Assembly: GCA_900540985.1 (NCBI GenBank)
Contig: UQIC01000010.1
Location: 1 to 60,821 of the forward strand
Direction of reading: 5' to 3'
DNA length: 60,821 nucleotides
DNA from: an uncultured Collinsella sp.
GTDB taxonomy: Bacteria > Actinomycetota > Coriobacteriia > Coriobacteriales > Coriobacteriaceae
Below, in pieces: positions 1 through 7,711 of the stretch (within the stretch, counting starts at the first letter, position 1; the number at the start of each line of letters is the position of its first letter). The notes beneath the pieces are model-generated. The model saw only the letters and a list, made by a program, of their open reading frames with translations. It searched no databases and was not told the DNA's origin. A program made the position numbers and the translations under genes.

Positions 1-42
1 TCGGCGGGGCCATTGTGGCTCTTGACAGCGGATTGGGTCATA

Positions 43-189
43 TGAGCGAGCGGGCCGCATTTGAGACAAGGTGACGTGAAACGAAAGGGCGCTGACCTTC
101 TGGTCGTGCCCTTGAAGTTGAACGTCAGATTGTCCAAATGCGGCCCGCGCAGCGTCGACCGGTTACGGCGTTTGTAAAACGCCGTAACC
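43..189 (+). ncRNA. Structured RNA element, copy 1
   Basis: Non-coding stretch that folds into a long stem and has a second copy at 40593-40744. The basal stem pairs GCGGGCCGCATTTG (50-63) with its exact complement at 135-148. Inside it GACAA (65-69) pairs with TTGTC (130-134), then a GG/GA internal loop, then TGACGT (72-77) with ACGTCA (122-127). An apical hairpin is GACC-TTCT-GGTC (94-105) within AAGGGC/GCCCTT. The conserved tail GCGCAGCGTCGAC leads into a 13-bp hairpin (161-189). Stems differ between copies but stay paired, whereas CAAGGTG, GAAA, the CTTCTG loop and CAGATTG are kept. Orientation is inferred from the U-tract after the copy 2 hairpin. Copy 1 has no U-tract because its hairpin runs into the queA stop. 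It may match a known Rfam family; I could not check. Confidence 0.7.
161..189. terminator. Hairpin at end of RNA copy 1 and of queA
   Basis: GGTTACGGCGTTT (161-173) pairs with AAACGCCGTAACC (177-189), a perfect 13-bp stem with a 3-nt loop. It abuts the queA stop codon at 189-191. No clear U-tract follows on either strand, so its terminator role is inferred from the equivalent hairpin at 40711. Confidence 0.5.
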
Positions 190-1406
190 TACTGAATGAG
201 CATGGCGTCGCCAAAGCTGAAGAAGCGGTAGCGCTCCTCGATGGCGGCGGCGTAGGCATCCATGATCTGGTCGCGGGTGGCAAGTGCGCTCACGAGCATC
301 ATGAGCGTGGAGCGCGGCACGTGGAAGTTAGTGATCAGCGCGTCGACCACGTGATAGGTCGAGCCGGGCATGAGGTAGAGCTGCGTTGTCGCGTTCTCGC
401 GCACCACGATATCGCCGCGGCCGAGCGTGTCAGCGCCGTCCTCGCGGCCCTCAAAATAGCGCGCCGTCACAGCCGGATCGGACACCGGCGCCTCCGCATC
501 GAACGCACTCTCGAGCGAACGCACTGCGGTGGTGCCGACGGCGATTACGCGGTGCCCCTCGGCCTTCGCCTTATGCACGGCATCGACAACTTCCTGCGAC
601 ACGTGGTAGCGCTCGGTGTGCATGACGTGCTGCGTAGGGTCGTCCTCCTCAACCAGGCGGAAGGTGTCGATGCCCACCTCGAGCTCAACGGCGGCAAACT
701 TCGCACCCTTGGCCTCGATAGCGGCCATGAGCTCGGGGGTAAAGTGTAGGCCCGCCGTGGGAGCGGCAGCCGAGTGCTCCTCCTTCATGGCGTAAACGGT
801 CTGGTACTTCTCGGGATCTCCCTCGTAATCGGTAATGTAGGGCGGCAGCGGCACGTGGCCGGCAGCATGGATGGCCTCGTCGAGGGTGCGCGGGTCGCCG
901 GCGGCATTGCACCCGGCCGGCTCAAAGCGCACCAGGCGGCCACCGCGGCTATCAGTGACAAAGTCGACGACCTCGGCTGTCAGCACCACGGGAGCCCCCT
1001 CGGGCGCATGAGCGCCACCGGCGCGATACTCAATCTGAACACCGGGTTTCAGGCGCTTGCCCGGCTTGACCAGGCACTCCCAAACGTGACCCAGCGGGTC
1101 AACATCCTCACGGCGCTTGAGCAGCAGCGTCTCGACCACGCCACCCGAACCCGACTTGCGACCGATCAGGCGGGCCGGCATCACGCGCGTCTTGTTGATG
1201 ACAAGCACATCACCCGGCTCGATATAGTCGATGATATCGCGGAAGATACGGTGCTCAACGGTACCGCCGTGCTCCAGCGGCGTTCCCGCCTGGGAGCCCT
1301 TGCGATCCACCACCAGCAGACGGCAGGAGTCACGCGGCTCGGCAGGCGCCTGGGCGATCAGTTCCTCAGGAAGGTTGTAGTCAAAATCATCGGTACGCAT
1401 AGACAC
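189..1406 (-). CDS. queA: S-adenosylmethionine:tRNA ribosyltransferase-isomerase QueA
   Basis: 405 aa. QueA moves the ribosyl group of SAM onto preQ1 at tRNA position 34, giving epoxyqueuosine. Seen: the family N-terminus DDFDYNLPEELIAQ, RDSCRLLVVDR, INKTRVMPARL, EEHSAAAPTAGLHFTPEL and the C-terminal NFHVPRSTLMMLVSA. At 405 residues it is longer than the usual ~340-350, with extra loops near residues 35-45 and 315-330. The start is GTG at 1406, because AAGGAG lies about 8 nt upstream; the internal ATG at 1400 would be 14 nt away. It is followed upstream (in reading direction) by queH, so two consecutive steps of queuosine synthesis are adjacent. Family assignment is secure; the longer loops are the only oddity. 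Confidence 0.96.
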   Translation of the reverse strand: MSMRTDDFDYNLPEELIAQAPAEPRDSCRLLVVDRKGSQAGTPLEHGGTVEHRIFRDIIDYIEPGDVLVINKTRVMPARLIGRKSGSGGVVETLLLKRREDVDPLGHVWECLVKPGKRLKPGVQIEYRAGGAHAPEGAPVVLTAEVVDFVTDSRGGRLVRFEPAGCNAAGDPRTLDEAIHAAGHVPLPPYITDYEGDPEKYQTVYAMKEEHSAAAPTAGLHFTPELMAAIEAKGAKFAAVELEVGIDTFRLVEEDDPTQHVMHTERYHVSQEVVDAVHKAKAEGHRVIAVGTTAVRSLESAFDAEAPVSDPAVTARYFEGREDGADTLGRGDIVVRENATTQLYLMPGSTYHVVDALITNFHVPRSTLMMLVSALATRDQIMDAYAAAIEERYRFFSFGDAMLIQ

Positions 1407-1470
1407 GTCGGATACTCCTTATATAGCTAAAGCCCGCTCTACATCCTAGCAGGCTGACGTCCCAAATGAA

Positions 1471-2046
1471 CTACTTTTTGGACGCTTTGCGCTCGTCGCG
1501 GATGCGGGCGCGGTCCATGGCAGCCTCGACAGCCGAGAAGCGGCAGCCGCAGTAGTTCTGCCGATACATGCCAAGCTCGCGCGAACGACGCGTGGCCTCG
1601 GGGTAATACGGGCGAAAATCGCGAATCACCGGAGTGAGACCGCGGGCGGCAGCCAGACGCTCCAACACATCATTGCAGGTTTCGAACAACTGATACGGCG
1701 AGACGGCGAGCGTCGTGCCCACGAACTCAAACCCGCGCTCCTGAGCCACACGGCATGCCTCGGCCAGACGCAAGGCATAGCACGCGCGACAGCGACGGGG
1801 TCGATCGGCGCCCAGCGGGGCCACGCCGACCTCCCAGCGCTCGCGGTCCTCCCCCGCCTCGATGAGCTCGATGTCGCCATCGGCACACCACCGGCGCAGC
1901 TCGTCCAAACGCCGCAGCCATTCATCACGCGGTTGAATATTGGGGTTTGTCCAGCAGATTGTGGGCTCAAACCCTTCCTCGCGCAGCAGGCGAACCGGCT
2001 CCAGCGAGCACGGCGCGCAGCAAGCATGCAGCAGCAACGGCTTCAT
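1471..2046 (-). CDS. queH: Epoxyqueuosine reductase QueH (DUF208)
   Basis: 191 aa from the chosen start. QueH reduces epoxyqueuosine in tRNA to queuosine and is the non-orthologous replacement for cobalamin-dependent QueG. Diagnostic cysteines are visible: LLLHACCAPCS at the N-terminus, RCRACYALRL in the middle and NYCGCRFS near the C-terminus, consistent with the metal and Fe-S sites known for this family. Three possible starts are in frame (2064 GTG, 2052 ATG, 2046 ATG). I prefer 2046, since GGGAGAGGAG ends 6 nt before it. It lies 64 nt upstream of queA on the same strand, so the pair can convert preQ1-tRNA fully to queuosine. A 33-nt inverted repeat of a dispersed family sits just before the gene (2066-2098). 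Confidence 0.94.
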   Translation of the reverse strand: MKPLLLHACCAPCSLEPVRLLREEGFEPTICWTNPNIQPRDEWLRRLDELRRWCADGDIELIEAGEDRERWEVGVAPLGADRPRRCRACYALRLAEACRVAQERGFEFVGTTLAVSPYQLFETCNDVLERLAAARGLTPVIRDFRPYYPEATRRSRELGMYRQNYCGCRFSAVEAAMDRARIRDERKASKK

Positions 2047-2065
2047 GGACATCTCCTCTCCCACA

Positions 2066-2098
2066 ATGATTTTTTAATCCCCGTCCCAGAAAAATCAT
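2066..2098. repeat. REP-like inverted repeat, CCGTCCC core (copy A)
   Basis: ATGATTTTT (2066-2074) and AAAAATCAT (2090-2098) flank a 15-nt loop carrying CCCCGTCCC. The 33 nt are identical to 46934-46966, and nearly identical in reverse complement to 46858-46890. Confidence 0.8.
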
Positions 2099-2108
2099 CC
2101 AAAAATGA

Positions 2109-2678
2109 CTACTCTGCGAAAAAGCGCACGCCAAAGGACGTGTCCTCGCAGGCGACAATGCGGCGGTCGCGCAAAATGGTCCGCACGTAATACCAATCGC
2201 CCACACAGCCCGACAAATGCAAGCCGGCCGCCAGGTAGCACAGCAGCGGATAGCACGAGAACGCAAACCCCAGGGCAAACGCCGCAGTCACAACAACCGT
2301 CGGCGCCAGGCAAACCGCCACGTACCGCGCACGCGAATACACAACGCCCTCGGCGCAGGCGTAAATCATGCAGGTTTCGCGATTCGCCCCAAAGGTCACC
2401 TTCGCGCCCGCAGGCGCCAGAAGCTTAAATAACACACCGTGCACCAGCTCGTGCACGGCAAATGACGCCGCCGAAACCGCAGCCAAGCCGACTATCCAGC
2501 CCAAAACCGCCGTCCAGCCGCCCGCGTCCGCCACATCCAAGTCTGCGGGCCCGCCAAGCAGCATAAACACCGGCACCAGGCACACGGCAAACACCACAAG
2601 CACGGCCATCCCCCACACGAAGCAGGCGTGCAGAAAATCCTCGTCCTCAAACGCATGTATGTTGGAAATCTCATTCAT
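2109..2678 (-). CDS. DUF3267-type membrane protein with HExxH motif
   Basis: 189 aa. Four hydrophobic segments are visible: about residues 17-40, 54-75, 120-140 and 143-160. An HELVHG motif near residue 78 (HExxH) follows AASFAVHEL. This layout matches the DUF3267 family of putative membrane zinc metalloproteases. The substrate is unknown for the family. It is separated from queH by the inverted repeat at 2066-2098 and is divergent from the MetRS-like gene. The ribosome-binding site is weak, so the start is less certain. Function beyond a possible membrane-embedded metalloprotease is not supported. Confidence 0.7.
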   Translation of the reverse strand: MNEISNIHAFEDEDFLHACFVWGMAVLVVFAVCLVPVFMLLGGPADLDVADAGGWTAVLGWIVGLAAVSAASFAVHELVHGVLFKLLAPAGAKVTFGANRETCMIYACAEGVVYSRARYVAVCLAPTVVVTAAFALGFAFSCYPLLCYLAAGLHLSGCVGDWYYVRTILRDRRIVACEDTSFGVRFFAE

Positions 2679-2718
2679 AGCATCTTAGGATAGCGCCCCT
2701 GCCACGTACCCGTCCGCA

Positions 2719-2729
2719 TGTGCGATAAT
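2719..2729 (+). promoter_or_regulatory. Extended -10 promoter candidate for the MetRS-like gene
   Basis: TGTGCGATAAT is an extended -10 (TGn + GATAAT) about 80 nt before the start codon. The same 11 nt occur upstream of degV on the opposite strand (8631-8641). No good -35 is visible. Confidence 0.4.
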
Positions 2730-2810
2730 GTCGAACGATATGCACGAATTGACCACCGCGTCGCCAGGCCTTGCGCCCGGCCGCGCTCTCACCATATGCG
2801 AAGGAGTCCC

Positions 2811-4961
2811 ATGGCATCCAAATACTCCATGAACGACCGTCCCAGCTGGCCTCGCCGCGCCATCGTTACCGCCGGCGAGCCCTACGGCAACAAGGGCCTT
2901 CACTTTGGCCACGTTGGCGGCGTCTTTGTCCCGGCCGACTTCTTCGCCCGCTTCCTGCGCGACCGTCTGGGCCGCGAGAACGTCATCTTCACCTCGGGCA
3001 CCGACTGCTACGGCTCGCCCATCATGGAGAGCTACCGCAAGCTCAAGGAGAACGAGGGCTACGACAAGTCCATCGGCGAGTATGTCGAGTCCAATCACTC
3101 CCGCCAGGCCGCGACCCTCAACAACTACAACATCAGCTGCGATATCTACGGCGGCTCGGGCCTTGAGCCGGCTGCTCAGATTCACAACGAGGTGACCGCC
3201 GAGATTATCGAGCGCCTGCACGAGCAGGGCACCATCTCCAAGCGCTCCACGCTGCAGTTCTACGACGCCAAGGCCGGCACGTTCCTCAACGGCCGTCAGG
3301 TGATCGGCCGCTGCCCCATTCAGGGCTGCAAGTCCGAGAAGGCGTACGCCGACGAGTGCGACCTGGGTCACCAGTTTGAGCCCGAGGAGCTCATCGCGCC
3401 CAAGAGCCAGCTCACCGGCGAGGTGCCCGAGCTGCGCCCGGTCGACAACCTCTACTTCGACCTGCCGGCCTACCTCGACTTTATGAAGACCTACACCGCC
3501 AAGCTCGCCCAGAACCCGCAGGTTCGCTCCGTGGTCTCCAAGACCATGGAGGAGTGGCTGCTGCCGGCACAGCTCTACATCCAGAACAAGTTCCGCGAGG
3601 CCTTCGACGCCGTCGAGGACCAGCTGCCCGAGCACACCGTGCTGGAGCCCGAGGGCAACAAGAGCAGCTTTACCGTCACCTTCCCCAGCTGGAAGGAGCG
3701 CGACGACGCCCACGCAGTGCTCGCTAACGGCGGCGTGCGCTTCCGCAGCGGCAAGGCGCTCGTGCCCTTCCGCATCACCGGTAACATCGACTGGGGCGTT
3801 CCGGTACCCGAGGTCGACGGTGTGAACGACGTCACCTGCTGGTGCTGGCCCGAGAGCCTGTGGGCGCCCATCAGCTATACGCGCACCGTGCTCGCACGCG
3901 ATGCCAAGGCCGCCGGCGTAACTGAGGGTGTCGCCGCCCAGGATGCCGCCCTCATGGGCGAGCCCGCCGCCGATTCCACGCAGGTCCCCGCGCCCACCTA
4001 TCAGCACAGCTCACTCGACTGGCGCGACTGGTGGTGCTCGGACGACGCACAGATCTACCAGTTCATCGGCCAAGACAACATCTACTTCTACTGCATCGCG
4101 CAGACCGCCATGTGGGAGGCCCTGGGTTGGGACCTCACGCAGAGCACCGTCAGCGCCTGCTACCACCTGCTCTACATGGGCAAAAAGGCCAGCTCGTCCT
4201 CGCAGACGCCTCCCCCGCCGGCAGACGACCTGCTCAACCACTACACCTGCGAGCAGATGCGCGCGCATTGGCTGTCGCTCGGCCTGTCCGAGAAGCCGGT
4301 GAGCTTTAGCCCCAAGGCATACGACACGCGCGCGACCGGCAAGGACAAGGACGGCAACGAGGTGCGCGCCTGCGACGACAAGCGCGTCATCGATCCGGCC
4401 CTTAAGGAGAGCGCTCTCTTGACCGGCGTGTTCAACCGCCTGGCCCGCAGCTGCTTCTACGGCGTTGCCGTCAAGGAGGGCGACGAGAGCCCGTACCGCA
4501 ACGGTTGCATTCCGGCCGGCACCGCCTCCGCCCCTGTGGTCGAGGCTGCCGAACAGGCCGCCCTTGCCTTTGAGCAGGCCATGTACAAGTTCGAGACGCA
4601 CCGCGCGCTCGCCGTGTGCGACGACTACCTGCGCGCCGCCAACAAGCGCTGGAGCGACGCCTCCAAGGCCGCCAACAAGCTCGAGGGCGAGCCGGCCAAC
4701 GCCGCCATGAAGCAGGCCCTGGTCGACGCCTTCACCGAGCTGCGCGTGGCGACCGTGCTCATGCACGGCATCGTCCCAGCTGGCTGCGAGCTCATCTGCG
4801 AGTACTTCGACGTCGACCCGGTCGCCTTCTTTAGCTGGGATAACATCTTTGCCTCCACGGACGAGTTTATGGAGAGCCTGGGCGAGAAGCCCGGCGAGCA
4901 CCGCGTAAAGCCGCTGCCTCCGCGCTTCGACTTCTTTAGCAAGCACGAGAGCCAGTACTAA
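2811..4961 (+). CDS. Class I aminoacyl-tRNA synthetase, methionyl-tRNA synthetase-like, altered KMSKS
   Basis: 716 aa from ATG 2811, with AAGGAG 4 nt upstream. The fold follows MetRS: a HIGH-type motif HFGH near residue 32, a zinc-knuckle insertion (RCPIQGC...DECDLGH) followed by PEELIAPKSQLTGEVPE, NIDWGVPVP, and an anticodon-binding helical region. The KMSKS loop, which should follow LLYMGK, reads KKASSSS (about residues 458-464), so the second lysine is lost and a proline-rich stretch follows. Canonical MetRS has KMSKSRGN here. It may be a divergent but active MetRS, a second paralogue or a repurposed synthetase. Whether the genome has another metG cannot be told from this window. Confidence 0.8.
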   Translation: MASKYSMNDRPSWPRRAIVTAGEPYGNKGLHFGHVGGVFVPADFFARFLRDRLGRENVIFTSGTDCYGSPIMESYRKLKENEGYDKSIGEYVESNHSRQAATLNNYNISCDIYGGSGLEPAAQIHNEVTAEIIERLHEQGTISKRSTLQFYDAKAGTFLNGRQVIGRCPIQGCKSEKAYADECDLGHQFEPEELIAPKSQLTGEVPELRPVDNLYFDLPAYLDFMKTYTAKLAQNPQVRSVVSKTMEEWLLPAQLYIQNKFREAFDAVEDQLPEHTVLEPEGNKSSFTVTFPSWKERDDAHAVLANGGVRFRSGKALVPFRITGNIDWGVPVPEVDGVNDVTCWCWPESLWAPISYTRTVLARDAKAAGVTEGVAAQDAALMGEPAADSTQVPAPTYQHSSLDWRDWWCSDDAQIYQFIGQDNIYFYCIAQTAMWEALGWDLTQSTVSACYHLLYMGKKASSSSQTPPPPADDLLNHYTCEQMRAHWLSLGLSEKPVSFSPKAYDTRATGKDKDGNEVRACDDKRVIDPALKESALLTGVFNRLARSCFYGVAVKEGDESPYRNGCIPAGTASAPVVEAAEQAALAFEQAMYKFETHRALAVCDDYLRAANKRWSDASKAANKLEGEPANAAMKQALVDAFTELRVATVLMHGIVPAGCELICEYFDVDPVAFFSWDNIFASTDEFMESLGEKPGEHRVKPLPPRFDFFSKHESQY

Positions 4962-5020
4962 AACACGCCAGCAGCAGCGTACCCGGAAAGTAGTCAAATT
5001 GGGACGGGAAGGAAAGACGG

Positions 5021-6124
5021 ATGTCGAAGCCGCGTCGTCGTAGGCAGAAAAAGCAGGTTAAGCCCGAGCTCAAGCTTAGGCAGTTTGCCGCCACCGAGCT
5101 TTCCGATCAGCTTGCCGCCCTTCCCTGTGCCATCGACCTGCCGCGCTTTATGGTCGACACGATTGCTGGCGCCTATACGCCTGCCGATGCCGAGCTCATG
5201 ATCGAAGGCTTTGGCGCCGCAGCCGCGCGCCCGGTCACGCTGCGCGCTAACACGCTCAAGGCGACCGCCGAGGACATTGCCGCGGCACTCGACGCCGCCG
5301 GGATCGCCCACCGCTCCGTCGCGTGGTATCAGGATGCCTTCATCCTGCCCGACGCCCAGGTATCCGACCTGTGGGACCTCGACATCTACCGTGACGGCAA
5401 GATCTACCTGCAGAGCCTGTCGTCCATGATGCCGCCTTTGGTGCTGGGCGCCCAGGCCGGCGAGGACATCCTGGACATGTGCGCGGCCCCCGGCGGCAAG
5501 ACGACGCAGATCGCCGCCCTCACCCAGGGACAGGCGCACCTCACCGCCTGTGAGATGAGCATTCCCCGCGCCGAAAAGCTCGAGGCAAACTTGGGCCGCC
5601 AGGGCGCCAAAAACGTGCCCGTCATGCGCATTGACGCACGCGAGCTCGACGAGTTCTTCCGCTTTGACCGTATCCTGCTCGACGCCCCCTGCACCGGCAC
5701 GGGCACCGTCATCAGCGGCAACGAAAAGAGCCTGCGCGGCCTCACCGAACAGTTGCTCGTTAAGTGCGCCCGCTCGCAGCGCGCGCTTCTGGACCGCGCC
5801 ATGGGGGCCCTCAAACCGGGCGGCACGCTCGTCTATTCGACCTGTTCGATCTTGCCGCAGGAAAACGAGGATGCCCTGCAAGAGGCCCTCGACAAGCACA
5901 TGGACTGCGAGCTCATCCCCCTCGACGGCACGCCAAGCGAAAGCGAAGCGCGTCGCGCCCAGGGTGCCGGCGAGGATCCGCATATCGAGTGCAACGCCCT
6001 TACCGAAGCCATTGCCGAAGGCCACGTCTCGGCCATTGCCAACGGCATGCCCGGCACGCTGACCATTCCGCCCAGTCGCGACTTTGAGGGCTTCTATATC
6101 GCCCTGGTCCGAAAACGCAGCTAG
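5021..6124 (+). CDS. RsmB/NOP-family 5-methylcytosine RNA methyltransferase
   Basis: 367 aa. It transfers methyl from SAM to C5 of cytosine in RNA, most likely 16S rRNA (RsmB/RsmF type). Seen: SAM-binding motif DMCAAPGGKT (residues 152-161), the PC motif DAPCTGTG with Cys224, and the TC motif YSTCS with Cys275, the usual nucleophile. Both cysteines are present, so it should be active. The N-terminus is very basic (KPRRRRQKKQVK). There is no long C-terminal PUA-like extension, so it is shorter than E. coli RsmF. It follows the MetRS-like gene by 59 nt with a GGAAGG-type RBS and may be cotranscribed. The exact target base is not determinable here. Confidence 0.9.
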   Translation: MSKPRRRRQKKQVKPELKLRQFAATELSDQLAALPCAIDLPRFMVDTIAGAYTPADAELMIEGFGAAAARPVTLRANTLKATAEDIAAALDAAGIAHRSVAWYQDAFILPDAQVSDLWDLDIYRDGKIYLQSLSSMMPPLVLGAQAGEDILDMCAAPGGKTTQIAALTQGQAHLTACEMSIPRAEKLEANLGRQGAKNVPVMRIDARELDEFFRFDRILLDAPCTGTGTVISGNEKSLRGLTEQLLVKCARSQRALLDRAMGALKPGGTLVYSTCSILPQENEDALQEALDKHMDCELIPLDGTPSESEARRAQGAGEDPHIECNALTEAIAEGHVSAIANGMPGTLTIPPSRDFEGFYIALVRKRS

Positions 6125-6148
6125 CGCACGGATTCAAAACTCAACAAG

Positions 6149-6319
6149 CTATCGCCGTGCGCGCCTGTCCTGCTGGTCCTCATGCCGCGCAAGCGCTTCA
6201 CGCTCCTTGCGCTCAGCCTTTTTGCCCTTAATGGCCGTGACCGCAAAGTAGATGACCGCGGCGGCAACGATTGCGCCCACGCATAGGCCAATCGAGCCCA
6301 ACATTGCCGAGAATTCCAT
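6149..6319 (-). CDS. Small single-span membrane protein (56 aa)
   Basis: A short ORF starting at ATG 6319, preceded by AGAGGTGA at 6-nt spacing. It encodes an N-terminal hydrophobic helix (residues 7-30, LGSIGLCVGAIVAAAVIYF) followed by a strongly charged tail (KGKKAERKEREALARHEDQ, ending RRARR). The tail is probably cytoplasmic by the positive-inside rule. It occupies the gap between two plus-strand genes and runs convergent to the methyltransferase. RBS, helix and charge pattern make it look real, but I do not recognise a family. Confidence 0.6.
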   Translation of the reverse strand: MEFSAMLGSIGLCVGAIVAAAVIYFAVTAIKGKKAERKEREALARHEDQQDRRARR

Positions 6320-6511
6320 ACCGCGTCACCTCTCTTTTGCATACGGGACATTCAAGATAGCACCTCGATTCCCGCCACCACAGCTCCTTCACGTTCGCCG
6401 GCCCTTCAGTCTAACGGATGGCGCAGCGGGGAAAAATCAACTCGTCAAACGATTTAGCACTCGCAACGCCGGTCGTACACTGCCGACCGCACAGCATAGA
6501 AACGGACCGCC

Positions 6512-7603
6512 ATGGATTCTCTCAACGATTTGAACGAGCGCGTCGACGCCTTTGTCGGCACCAGCTCCTTCGAGACGCCTGCCGCGACGAACGACCAAGC
6601 CCCCATCGATGTTCCCGCCGAGGTTCACGAGGACATCGTCGCCTCGGTCGACTTCTCCGAGGTTGAGCTTGCAGACGAATTTACCGAGCCCCAGGTGGCC
6701 GTAACTCCCAACGGGCTTTTGCCCATGGAGCCGCTGCCCATCGACGGGCGTCTGCGCAAGGCAGCCCTCCGTATGCCCAATGAGATCGAGGGGGCCAGCG
6801 GCTTTACGCTCTTTGGCCGCCGCATCAAATCGCTCATCTACACCACCGACGTGGCGGTCATCCGCAACTCCAATGCCGACGCCGTGTTTGCCGTCTACCC
6901 CTTCACGCCGCAGCCCGCCATTACGCAAGCGTTGCTGACTGTTGCCGAGTGCCCGGTCTTTGTGGGCGTTGGCGGCGGCACCACCACCGGTAAGCGTTCC
7001 GTGCAGATGGCGGCCGTATCCGAGATGCAGGGCGCGGCGGGCTGCGTGGTCAACTCCCCCGCTACTGCCGAGATGGTCGAGCACATCACCAACATCGCCG
7101 ACATCCCCGTCATCGCCACGGTCGTTCGCTGCGACGACGATGCTCACGCCAAGGTGCGCGCCGGAGCCAAGATCCTCAACATCGCGGCCGGCAAGAACAC
7201 GCCGCAGGTCCTGCGTGAACTGCGCGAGCACTATCCCAACCTGCCGCTCATCGCACCGGGCGGCAAGACGCCCGAGAGCATCCGTGAAACCATCGCCGCC
7301 GGCGCCAACGCCATCATCTGGACACCGCCTTCGGCCCAGCAGCTGCAGACCGACATGATGCAGCGCTACCGCAAGATGAAGGAAGACGCCACGCCCGTCA
7401 TCTCGCGCGACGATGTGCCCATTATCGACCAGGTCGCCGCCGCCGAGGTCAGCCAGGTCGAGAACATGAATCCCGATGTGCCGATCCCCGACGAAGTCAT
7501 CGAACGCGTCGCTTCGATCCACGATCATATCGAGGAACGTCGCGCCAACCGCGGACTCAAGCCCTCGCTGCACGGCTTTTTCTTCCGCGGAAAGAAACGC
7601 TAG
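6512..7603 (+). CDS. TIM-barrel-like conserved protein of unknown function
   Basis: 363 aa. The first ~75 residues are acidic and poorly structured. The remainder looks like a phosphate-binding (beta/alpha) barrel: strands ending in FVGVGGGTTTGKRS, AAGCVVNSPAT, IPVIATVV, GAKILNIAAG and LPLIAPGGKTPESIRETIAAGANAI, the last resembling the phosphate-binding ends of thiazole synthase or KDPG aldolase-type barrels. Residues 80-120 carry NEIEGASGFTLFGRRIKSL. I believe similar proteins in Firmicutes are labelled only as hydrolases, without biochemical support. The RBS is weak (GAAACGGA). A strong terminator follows. No reaction can be assigned. Confidence 0.75.
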   Translation: MDSLNDLNERVDAFVGTSSFETPAATNDQAPIDVPAEVHEDIVASVDFSEVELADEFTEPQVAVTPNGLLPMEPLPIDGRLRKAALRMPNEIEGASGFTLFGRRIKSLIYTTDVAVIRNSNADAVFAVYPFTPQPAITQALLTVAECPVFVGVGGGTTTGKRSVQMAAVSEMQGAAGCVVNSPATAEMVEHITNIADIPVIATVVRCDDDAHAKVRAGAKILNIAAGKNTPQVLRELREHYPNLPLIAPGGKTPESIRETIAAGANAIIWTPPSAQQLQTDMMQRYRKMKEDATPVISRDDVPIIDQVAAAEVSQVENMNPDVPIPDEVIERVASIHDHIEERRANRGLKPSLHGFFFRGKKR

Positions 7604-7615
7604 CCGCAACAGCAA

Positions 7616-7649
7616 GGCCCGTCCCGCAAACAACGGGACGGGCCTTTTT
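7616..7649 (+). terminator. Rho-independent terminator after the TIM-barrel-like gene
   Basis: GGCCCGTCCCG (7616-7626) pairs with CGGGACGGGCC (7634-7644), loop of 7 nt, followed by five T. Confidence 0.9.
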
Positions 7650-7711
7650 CTGTTATCAAGTGTCAGGAGGGACAGGCACAGCCGTTAAAACCGTCAGCCA
7701 GCCCACAAACG

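Noticed and set aside
2685..4007. 440-codon minus-strand ORF (and the 328-codon one at 4011-4997)
   Set aside because: Antisense to the MetRS-like gene, no RBS, no recognisable motif.
7661..7686. GTGTCAGGAGGGACAGGCAC as another REP element
   Set aside because: Looks similar to known REP ends but lacks convincing inverted arms and a second copy in the window.
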